Source: Syntrophothermus sp. UBA1445 (GTDB taxonomy: Bacteria; Bacillota; Syntrophomonadia; Syntrophomonadales; DTU052). Taken from it: a stretch of 9,396 nucleotides of DNA. Positions within the stretch are counted from its first letter, which is position 1; each line of letters begins with the position of its first letter. Shown piece after piece: positions 1 to 5,200 of this stretch. The notes beneath the pieces were generated by a model. That model searched no databases, was not told the origin of the DNA, and saw only the letters and a list, made by a program, of their open reading frames with translations. The stretch covers positions 25,740 to 35,135 of the forward strand of contig DCTH01000242.1 in NCBI GenBank assembly GCA_002329495.1. The letters are read 5' to 3'. The translations under genes were made by a program, and so were the position numbers.

Positions 1-182
1 TGAAACCAGGGGTTGAAAGTGCAACTGCTGAAGAAATGATCGCTTTCTGCCGCGAACATCTGGCCGCCTACAAGGTGCCGCGTTTGATCGAATTCCGTAC
101 GGAACCACTGCCGAGAACCAACACCGGTAAAGCGCTGCGGCGGATCCTGCGTGATGAGGAGATCGCGAAGTCGAAAAAATAG
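1..182 (+). CDS. Acyl-CoA synthetase (AMP-forming), 3' end only
   Basis: This is the C-terminal 59 residues of an AMP-forming acyl-CoA synthetase, cut by the window edge; the first whole codon is at position 3 and TAG is at 180-182. Such ligases activate a free fatty acid with ATP and CoA in the cytoplasm. The visible part is the end of the small C-terminal domain (AMP-binding_C). It has the typical AAYKVP stretch and the [11 protein letters not shown] motif, whose lysine is the family's catalytic lysine for adenylate formation. By eye, about 38 of the last 52 residues match the C-terminus of the complete ligase at 3211-4893, with a one-residue gap near PLPRT/LPRT, so the two are paralogs. 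A strong hairpin about 75 bp downstream probably ends its transcript. The family call is secure; substrate chain length cannot be read from this fragment. Confidence 0.93.
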   Translation, partial: KPGVESATAEEMIAFCREHLAAYKVPRLIEFRTEPLPRTNTGKALRRILRDEEIAKSKK

Positions 183-255
183 GAAATAACACACCCAAAA
201 TGAGAGAGCCGCGAAAAAGGTGCCTGGATTACAGGTAACTCAGAGCGCATACAAT

Positions 256-289
256 GCCCGCTTTCAGGTTTTAGGACCTGGAGGCGGGC
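256..289 (+). terminator. Hairpin terminator after upstream ligase
   Basis: Arms 256-269 and 276-289 form a continuous 14-bp stem (GCCCGCTTTCAGGT with ACCTGGAGGCGGGC, including two G-T wobbles) around a 6-nt loop. It is followed by TATTTGT, a weak T-rich tail. The position, 74 bp after the ligase stop codon, fits a Rho-independent terminator. The poor T tract leaves some doubt about efficiency. Confidence 0.7.
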
Positions 290-403
290 TATTTGTAATG
301 TGCATTTTGTTGAGGAAACAGATCAGTATTCGCATTAGGTTGGTTACTCTGCACCACTGGAATTTACTGCTAGAAAAATCCCAGAACCTTCTATTTCATT
401 GAC

Positions 404-417
404 ATGTTTGGTAACAT
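404..417. repeat. Short inverted repeat ATGTT-TGGT-AACAT
   Basis: Perfect 5-bp arms (404-408 and 413-417) flank a 4-bp spacer. The repeat lies about 340 bp upstream of the regulator gene. It could be a protein-binding site, but arms this short also arise by chance. Confidence 0.3.
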
Positions 418-555
418 AATAGAAAGTGTATCGTGATTTCCCAGGCGAAATATGCTTGTGTGGCACAATGATACGTACTCAAGACACTCCACAATTTCCA
501 TCACTTCAAAGCAGCACCCATAATCAACATCATTAATCCAATATTCAATACAGGT

Positions 556-583
556 CTGACCATAGACTATGGGAAAGTATAAA
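556..583 (+). promoter_or_regulatory. Possible sigma-A promoter for the regulator gene
   Basis: CTGACC (556-561) matches TTGACA at four of six positions. It is followed 16 bp later by TATAAA (578-583), which matches TATAAT at five of six. The transcript would start near 590 and leave a leader of about 170 nt before the regulator gene. Both boxes are imperfect and the region is AT-rich, so this is tentative. Confidence 0.35.
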
Positions 584-614
584 AGATAAGAAAAGGGGGG
601 TGTATTCTGGATTC

Positions 615-629
615 CCGGTGGCGGACCGG
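615..629. repeat. GC-rich inverted repeat in regulator leader
   Basis: CCGGT (615-619) and ACCGG (625-629) are perfect inverted arms around GGCGG. It sits about 25 bp after the start predicted from the candidate promoter at 556-583. It could be an operator dyad or a small leader hairpin; no function is shown. Confidence 0.4.
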
Positions 630-697
630 CAATATATTTAAAGGAATCATTATCTCAATAGCAGCTTGATCCAAGGCAAGGTTTTCATTTTGCTGCC

Positions 698-719
698 TGC
701 TTTGTTAGTCGACAAAGCA
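698..719. repeat. Perfect 8-bp inverted repeat before the regulator gene
   Basis: TGCTTTGT (698-705) and ACAAAGCA (712-719) are perfect inverted arms around the 6-bp spacer TAGTCG, an overall 22-bp dyad. The dimensions resemble the binding site of a dimeric helix-turn-helix protein. The site is about 40 bp upstream of the regulator start, where binding could give autoregulation. As RNA it would fold into a hairpin with no T tract, so it is unlikely to be a terminator. Confidence 0.55.
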
Positions 720-745
720 CTGAGCTATAAGGGAATACAGCTCGG
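720..745. repeat. Imperfect inverted repeat overlapping the regulator ribosome site
   Basis: CTGAGCT (720-726) can pair with AGCTCGG (739-745), with one T-G wobble, around a 12-nt loop. The right arm runs into the GGGGAAG ribosome-binding stretch at 744-750. If this stem forms in the mRNA it could lower translation of the regulator. The function is inferred only from position. Confidence 0.35.
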
Positions 746-750
746 GGAAG
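744..750 (+). promoter_or_regulatory. Ribosome-binding site of the regulator (start ambiguous)
   Basis: GGGGAAG is the only purine-rich stretch close to the start. It lies 10 nt before ATG at 761 and 4 nt before an in-frame TTG at 755. I prefer ATG as the stronger start codon, but TTG would add only two residues and cannot be excluded. Confidence 0.5.
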
Positions 751-760
751 CAGATTGCTA

Positions 761-2767
761 ATGATCAAACAGGAACACAAAACCAATAACGTTTTATCAC
801 CTCATTTATCAAGAATTTTTATTAACCAGCAGGACCAGGAACTGATGTGGCAACAGCTTCATCAGAAGCCTGAGCTTCGTGAAGGTTTGCGCCGTGAGAT
901 TAGGGATTCTTGGGAGCGTAGTTTTAGCTATGGCGTGGATCCCGCTCGGGATTCTCCAATTCCCCTTACCCAACATGAGTTTATTGTGGCCCGCCAGGAA
1001 TCGGAATACCTCATAGAGACTGCATCATCAGTTATGGAGGGCTTGCTGGAGTTTATCGCCGGAACCGGTTTTGTCTTAGTGCTAGCCGATACTAACCTTT
1101 GTATTCTATCCATTATGGGAGATCAACAATCGTTGAATGAGGCGCGCCGTGGGGGACTGGTTGAAGGGACTATCTGGCAGGAAGAACTGGTCGGCACGAA
1201 TGCGAGTGCTCTGGCGGTGGCCCTTGCGCGACCCATCTCAGTGGTAGGTTATGAGCATTTTTGCCGTATCGGAATTTTGGCAGCAAACTGTTGCGCACCT
1301 ATTATCGATGGTGGGAAGATTGTTGGAGTATTAGGGATGGAGGCTCCTTACTGTAGGTTTAACACTCATACTCTGGGAATGGTAATGGCTTCGGTTAAGC
1401 ATATTGAATCCAAGATGACTCTGGAAAGGGCCACCAAGTACAATGAGCACCTGATTGAGTCGATGTCTGAAGCGGTAATGGTGGTCGACGATCGTAATAC
1501 CATATCCTACATCAACAGCAACTGCTGCCGGTTGTTCCGTAAGGAACGCCATGAAGTCATTGGTCAAAACATCTATGACGTTCTCGGCCATCACCCTGAT
1601 AACCATTATTTTGTCAGCCTGGCCACCGGTCGCATACCGACCAATGAGACGGTAATGTTGAATGTTGGTCAGGAGCGGATTAAATGCCATGTGACCTGTA
1701 ACCCGCTCAATTATTCAGAACCCCCTTGTATCGGTACTCTGCTGATTATACGCGAAAGCAAGCATGTTGATCGCATGGTACGCAGTTGGATTGGCAGCAA
1801 TGCCAAGGTAACGTTTGCCGACTTGGCTGGTGAGAATAAAAGTTTCCTGGAAGTTAAGAAGCTGGCTATGAGAGCCTCCTCGTCAAACTCAAATGTTCTG
1901 CTCTTGGGAGAGAGTGGAACTGGCAAGGATATGATTGCCCAGGCCATGCATAATGCCGGGCCACGTAGGAATAACCCATTTGTAGCCATAAACTGTGCAG
2001 CACTGCCCAAGGAACTGATAGCCAGTGAGCTTTTCGGCTATGAAGAGGGTGCGTTTACCGGTGCCAGAAAAGGGGGCAATATCGGCAAATTCGAACTGGC
2101 TGACCAGGGTACGATTTTTCTGGATGAGATAGGAGACATGCCCCTTGACCTGCAGGCATCATTACTCAGAGTCCTGGAGGAAAAAAGTGTTATGCGTCTG
2201 GGAGGTAACAAGCTGATTCCAGTTAATGTGCGGATCATTGCCGCTACCAACAAGGACCTGGAAGCAGAGATTAATCTAAGGAGATATCGACGTGATCTAT
2301 ATTACCGGCTGGGAGTGATAAAGATAACCATTCCTCCCCTGCGGGAGAGGCCGGATGACATAATAATGCTTTCCAAATACCTGACCCATAAGATTTGCCA
2401 ACGCTTGAACAAACCGCCCTACATTATTACGCCTGAAGTCATTGAAGCCTTCCTGCAGTATCCCTGGCCGGGGAATGTCAGAGAGTTGCAGAACGTACTT
2501 GAAGGTGCGATTCAATTATCGAATCAACCAGTAATCACCTATGAGATGGTCAAGCGCTACCTGAGCCTGCCCCCAAAAAATCCTCTAGAGGGGGAAACTG
2601 AACTGGAAAGCACCGATACTGAAGTATCAATCAGTTCATTGGAGAGAATCATGGTGAAAAAATATCTTCACAAGTTTAATAACAACAAGAGTAAGACCGC
2701 CAAGGCCTTGGGTATATCGCGCAAGACTCTGTATCGCTGGATTAAAGAATACGGTATTTCGGATTAA
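761..2767 (+). CDS. Sigma-54-dependent enhancer-binding regulator (GAF-PAS-AAA+-Fis)
   Basis: This is a transcription activator of the AcoR-like class that remodels sigma-54 RNA polymerase by ATP hydrolysis. It has 668 residues from ATG 761, a normal length. An N-terminal segment with the DSWERS motif leads into a GAF-type sensor (about 78-213) and a PAS domain (about 223-333). The AAA+ domain (about 355-585) has Walker A GESGTGKD at 383-390, the sigma-54 contact loop GAFTGA at 430-435, Walker B FLDE at 453-456, sensor I around N497, the RDLYYRL arginine region near 511-517, and WPGNVREL at 569-576. A Fis-type helix-turn-helix ends the protein (about 627-665). There is no phosphoacceptor receiver domain, so it probably senses a ligand or redox state directly. 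Ten of its twelve cysteines lie in the sensor half. Sigma-54 promoters before the next two transcription units make fatty-acid degradation its likely target. The signal is unknown. Confidence 0.95.
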   Translation: MIKQEHKTNNVLSPHLSRIFINQQDQELMWQQLHQKPELREGLRREIRDSWERSFSYGVDPARDSPIPLTQHEFIVARQESEYLIETASSVMEGLLEFIAGTGFVLVLADTNLCILSIMGDQQSLNEARRGGLVEGTIWQEELVGTNASALAVALARPISVVGYEHFCRIGILAANCCAPIIDGGKIVGVLGMEAPYCRFNTHTLGMVMASVKHIESKMTLERATKYNEHLIESMSEAVMVVDDRNTISYINSNCCRLFRKERHEVIGQNIYDVLGHHPDNHYFVSLATGRIPTNETVMLNVGQERIKCHVTCNPLNYSEPPCIGTLLIIRESKHVDRMVRSWIGSNAKVTFADLAGENKSFLEVKKLAMRASSSNSNVLLLGESGTGKDMIAQAMHNAGPRRNNPFVAINCAALPKELIASELFGYEEGAFTGARKGGNIGKFELADQGTIFLDEIGDMPLDLQASLLRVLEEKSVMRLGGNKLIPVNVRIIAATNKDLEAEINLRRYRRDLYYRLGVIKITIPPLRERPDDIIMLSKYLTHKICQRLNKPPYIITPEVIEAFLQYPWPGNVRELQNVLEGAIQLSNQPVITYEMVKRYLSLPPKNPLEGETELESTDTEVSISSLERIMVKKYLHKFNNNKSKTAKALGISRKTLYRWIKEYGISD

Positions 2768-2938
2768 TACTTCGAAGACATAGGTACCCTACCTGGGACA
2801 TGGGGTAATGAAAGAACTGGATTTTTGACCAAATGGATATCGATGGCGCTTAATGATACATAGTGCAAAAACAGGGTGTGGCGTTGGGAAACATGTTGGG
2901 AGCAACCCGGCATTATTCTGCCAGAAGTATTGTGTCGA

Positions 2939-2967
2939 AATTCAGAGGAAATAAAAAATTCTGAATT
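2939..2967. repeat. 8-bp inverted repeat, candidate activator-binding site
   Basis: AATTCAGA (2939-2946) and TCTGAATT (2960-2967) are perfect inverted arms separated by 13 bp of almost pure A/T. The centre is about 144 bp upstream of the start expected from the sigma-54 promoter at 3071-3086, within the usual distance for an upstream activating sequence. I could not find the same arms before the other genes, so binding by the neighbouring regulator is only a guess. Confidence 0.4.
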
Positions 2968-3069
2968 AAGATAAAAATCAGATTATGCGCTTAACTTGGT
3001 ACTTGAACGCACAGCAAGAACCCCTTTTACAAAGTCGATAACTGTCTATACCGGAACAAACATCCAATA

Positions 3070-3086
3070 CTGGCACATGAATTGCA
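3070..3086 (+). promoter_or_regulatory. Sigma-54 (-24/-12) promoter of the acyl-CoA synthetase
   Basis: TGGCACATGAATTGCA (3071-3086) matches the sigma-54 consensus YTGGCACGNNNNTTGCW at 12 of 13 specified positions, counting the preceding C at 3070. The invariant GG (3072-3073) and GC (3084-3085) have the required 10-bp spacing. Transcription would begin near 3097, leaving a leader of about 114 nt before the ligase ATG. It lies directly downstream of a sigma-54 activator gene, which supports the call. Confidence 0.88.
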
Positions 3087-3195
3087 TTTTATCATGATTG
3101 AAACCCAGGTAACAGCAAGCATGTACAACCGATAATGGGGGTGGTTGGTCGGCCGGTGTTTGGAACTTCGTATTTTGGTAGATCGATTAGTAATG

Positions 3196-3203
3196 AAGGG
3201 GGT
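3196..3203 (+). promoter_or_regulatory. Ribosome-binding site deciding the ligase start
   Basis: AAGGGGGT lies 7 nt before ATG at 3211. It rules against the in-frame upstream ATG at 3193, which it follows, and TTG at 3145, neither of which has such a site. Confidence 0.75.
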
Positions 3204-3210
3204 TTGTAGA

Positions 3211-4893
3211 ATGATTTTAACCGAGGAGATTTTAAAACGGCGTTTTTGGCTCAAGCAATATGACTGGAAAGTACCCTGGTCCTTTAATTATCCGAAATTT
3301 CCCGCTTGGCATCTTATTCGAAATGCTTCAAATGGCGTACCTCATAGACCGGCTACCTGGTTCTATGGCACCGAAATGACCTATTTGGAACTCTACCGGG
3401 CCTGCATAAGGCTGGCCAATAAACTAATCGAACTGGGAGTAAAAAAGGGTGACCGGATAGGGATACTGCTGCCCAATTCACCACAGTTTAATCTGGCCTA
3501 CTGGTCAACACTCATAACTGGAGCAGTGGTGGTAAACTTGAACCCCTTGTACACGTATGAGGAATTGAAAGCTATTGCTACCAATACCGGGCTAACCGGG
3601 TTATTTACCTTCGATATGGTTTTACCCAATGTTAAGGCATTGTGTAAGGCGGTTGATATTCCGCTAGTTATTGTAACAAGGCTTAGCGATTTTATTAAAG
3701 GGGCCGGAGTTAGCACTCCCGAAGATCTGGGTCTTGAGGAAGGCTGGCATCACCTCTCCCGGCTCCTCGAGCAAAGCACCAATATAATACCGCCTCGTAT
3801 TCCGATTGAGCAGGATGATCCGGCTATTATCCAATTCACTGGAGGTACAACCGGGGTTCCCAAAGGGGCGGTGCTAACTCAGGCTAACGTGATAGCAGCA
3901 ACAGTTATCGTAAGCAGGTGGGGCGGGACCACTATTGATGACCTTCCTCTTGACCGGCGCTGGGTTTTCTGTACGCTGCCTTACTTCCATGTATATGGTG
4001 AGGTTTGCTGCATACTGTATAGCGTTTGGACCTGTGCGACCCAGGTCATTCTTCCTCGGTGGAATACTGATGAGGTGGTAGCTACTCTTAAGCAACATAA
4101 CGAGATCGTATATTGGCCGTGTGTACCAACCATGCTGCAGGCGGTGCTGGACCATCCTCGGGCCTGGGAACTGGACCTGAATCTTAAAACGGATTTTGTT
4201 GGAACCGGAGCTGCGCCCTGTCCGAGGGAGTTAATTGAAAAAGCCCTGGATTTTGACATATATTACAGCGAAGGTTGGGGCATGAGTGAAACCTTCGCCC
4301 TAGGTATTTCCAATCCAGTACAGGGACCGAAGAAAGTTGGGAGCTGCGGGATACCAATGCCGGATTATGATGTCCGTTTAGTGGATCCGGATACCCTGGA
4401 GGATGTGCCCTTGGGTGAACGAGGCGAGATTTGGATAAAAGGCCCTACAATTATGAAAGAGTACTGGAATAATCCGGAAGAAACCAAATACGCCTTGGTT
4501 GATGGCTGGCTTCGAACCGGTGATGTGGCCTATATGGATGAGGAAGGTTACGTGTTCATCGTTGACCGCACCAAGGACATGATCATAGCTGGCGGCTATA
4601 ATATTTATCCCCGTGACATCGATGAGGTTCTGTTCAAGCACCCCAAGGTAAAGGACGCCATTGCAGTTGGTATCCCGGACGAATACCGGGGAGAAACAGT
4701 GAAGGCTTTTGTTCAATTGGTTGAAGGGGCAGAGGTAACTGCGGAGGAACTCACAGCGTTCTGCAAGCAGCACCTAGCAGCCTATAAGGTTCCAAAACTT
4801 TTTGAGTTCCGGGACCAGCTCCCCAGAACCGATACCGGCAAGGCTTTACGGCGCAAATTACGGGAAGAAGAGATCGCCAAAATGAATAAATAG
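3211..4893 (+). CDS. Long-chain fatty acid--CoA ligase (AMP-forming), FadD-like
   Basis: This cytoplasmic enzyme would activate a fatty acid to acyl-CoA through an acyl-adenylate, using ATP and CoA, as the entry step of beta-oxidation. It has 560 residues, the usual family length. The ATP-binding P-loop FTGGTTGVPKG is at 209-219, with the TGG form seen in long-chain ligases. GWGMSE is at 355-360, and the adenylate-contacting WLRTGD at 433-438 is followed by the hinge region DRTKDMIIAGGYNIYP. The C-terminal PRTDTGKALRR carries the catalytic lysine at 544. All the motifs I looked for are intact. ATG 3211 is chosen because AAGGGGGT precedes it at good spacing. It has its own sigma-54 promoter and is followed by the fadN-fadA-dehydrogenase genes. 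Its C-terminus closely resembles that of the ligase at 1-182, so the regulator is flanked by paralogs. Chain-length preference cannot be read here; a medium-chain or aromatic acid ligase is possible. Confidence 0.93.
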   Translation: MILTEEILKRRFWLKQYDWKVPWSFNYPKFPAWHLIRNASNGVPHRPATWFYGTEMTYLELYRACIRLANKLIELGVKKGDRIGILLPNSPQFNLAYWSTLITGAVVVNLNPLYTYEELKAIATNTGLTGLFTFDMVLPNVKALCKAVDIPLVIVTRLSDFIKGAGVSTPEDLGLEEGWHHLSRLLEQSTNIIPPRIPIEQDDPAIIQFTGGTTGVPKGAVLTQANVIAATVIVSRWGGTTIDDLPLDRRWVFCTLPYFHVYGEVCCILYSVWTCATQVILPRWNTDEVVATLKQHNEIVYWPCVPTMLQAVLDHPRAWELDLNLKTDFVGTGAAPCPRELIEKALDFDIYYSEGWGMSETFALGISNPVQGPKKVGSCGIPMPDYDVRLVDPDTLEDVPLGERGEIWIKGPTIMKEYWNNPEETKYALVDGWLRTGDVAYMDEEGYVFIVDRTKDMIIAGGYNIYPRDIDEVLFKHPKVKDAIAVGIPDEYRGETVKAFVQLVEGAEVTAEELTAFCKQHLAAYKVPKLFEFRDQLPRTDTGKALRRKLREEEIAKMNK

Positions 4894-4897
4894 ATCA

Positions 4898-4933
4898 GTT
4901 TTACCAAATTATCATTTATTTATTTGTGAAAAC
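4898..4933. repeat. AT-rich imperfect inverted repeat after the ligase
   Basis: GTTTTACCAAAT (4898-4909) and ATTTGTGAAAAC (4922-4933) pair at ten of twelve positions around a 12-bp AT-rich spacer. As RNA this would be a weak terminator stem for the ligase. As DNA it lies about 100 bp upstream of the start expected from the sigma-54 promoter at 4991-5007, a suitable place for an activator site. Both readings are possible. Confidence 0.4.
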
Positions 4934-4990
4934 AGTTATTATTATATATAGGAACAAGATTACTATGTGTCTACATTATGGAAACCAACA

Positions 4991-5007
4991 TTGGGATGCA
5001 GGTTGCC
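4991..5007 (+). promoter_or_regulatory. Probable sigma-54 (-24/-12) promoter of the fadN operon
   Basis: TTGGGATGCAGGTTGCC matches YTGGCACGNNNNTTGCW at 10 of 13 specified positions. The invariant GG (4993-4994) and GC (5005-5006) have exactly 10 bp between them, and the -12 element TTGC is perfect. Transcription would start near 5018, about 183 nt before fadN. The match is weaker than that before the ligase, but its place before a beta-oxidation operon next to a sigma-54 activator gene supports it. Confidence 0.65.
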
Positions 5008-5046
5008 TTTGCGGTTTAACATGAATAATCACATAACCTGGTGTTT

Positions 5047-5070
5047 GTATAAAAAGCACGATCCTTATAC
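5047..5070. repeat. Inverted repeat in the fadN leader
   Basis: GTATAA (5047-5052) and TTATAC (5065-5070) are perfect inverted arms around a 12-bp spacer, about 30 nt into the predicted fadN transcript. It could be an operator or a leader hairpin. The arms are short and AT-rich, so chance is a real alternative. Confidence 0.35.
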
Positions 5071-5200
5071 GCATCTACATTCCCGCTGCCAGGTTGCATT
5101 CGAGCGACGAAAGGGGGTGTCAGGGGAAAACAATCGTCTGACGACACAGTGTTCGGGCAGCAACTTTTATTAGGACAATACGAAACGGGAGGTAGAACTG

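Larger units (their letters stand above)
183..754. other. 572-bp intergenic region: terminator, regulator promoter and leader
   Basis: I see no convincing gene here. In order, it holds the hairpin terminator at 256-289, a short inverted repeat at 404-417 (ATGTT/AACAT around TGGT), an AT-rich stretch with a possible vegetative promoter at 556-583, and a GC-rich inverted repeat at 615-629. Two further inverted repeats lie just before the regulator gene, at 698-719 and 720-745. The length and the density of dyads suggest the regulator gene has its own controlled promoter rather than being read through from the ligase. Confidence 0.6.
2768..3210. other. 443-bp intergenic region: control region of the ligase
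   Basis: No gene is supported here. After the regulator stop there is a small dyad (AGGTA-CCC-TACCT, 2782-2794) but no convincing T-tailed terminator. The middle holds a direct repeat GTTGGGA (2883-2889 and 2895-2901) overlapping the palindrome AACATGTT (2890-2897), and an 8-bp inverted repeat at 2939-2967. The sigma-54 promoter is at 3071-3086. The rest is a leader of roughly 114 nt ending in the ligase ribosome site. The order of upstream dyads, AT-rich DNA and then -24/-12 box is what an enhancer-dependent promoter needs. Confidence 0.6.
4894..5200. other. 307-bp intergenic region: control region of the fadN operon
   Basis: No gene is supported here. It begins with an AT-rich imperfect inverted repeat (4898-4933), then a very AT-rich stretch around 4936-4950. 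The probable sigma-54 promoter is at 4991-5007. A leader of about 180 nt follows with an inverted repeat at 5047-5070, a small palindrome TCGTC-T-GACGA near 5133-5143, and the fadN ribosome site GGGAGG at 5187-5192. The layout parallels the ligase control region upstream. Confidence 0.6.

Noticed and set aside
220..402. 60-codon plus-strand frame after the first ligase
   Set aside because: It runs through the terminator hairpin, has no ribosome site and has no recognisable product.
399..404. Perfect TTGACA -35 box
   Set aside because: No acceptable -10 box lies at 16-18 bp; the best is TAGAAA at 15 bp.
461..475. TGGCAC, a perfect sigma-54 -24 element
   Set aside because: The bases where the -12 GC should be (474-475) are CG, so the invariant pair is missing.
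679..694. GG-N10-GC with a good TTTTGC -12 box before the regulator
   Set aside because: The -24 side (AGGTTTT) lacks the TGGCAC pattern, so it is too weak to call.
1331..1690. 119-codon minus-strand frame inside the regulator
   Set aside because: It is opposite the GAF-PAS coding region and looks like a composition-driven shadow.
2897..2912. TGGGAGCAACCCGGCA, another GG-N10-GC match
   Set aside because: The -12 half reads CGGCA rather than TTGCA, and the site at 3071-3086 is far better and nearer the gene.
3135..3209. 24-codon frame (ATG at 3135) ending one base before the ligase ATG, a possible leader peptide
   Set aside because: No ribosome-binding sequence precedes it and no codon run suggests attenuation. 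The tight junction is intriguing but unsupported.
2828..4909. ACCAAAT/TTTGGT(A/C)A motif shared by the three control regions (407-414, 2828-2834, 4903-4909)
   Set aside because: A 6-8 base AT-rich match in about 1.3 kb of gap sequence is expected by chance, and the distances to the promoters do not agree.
4967..5173. 68-codon plus-strand frame starting with GTG before fadN
   Set aside because: It spans the predicted sigma-54 promoter and leader, has no good ribosome site, and its translation is not protein-like.
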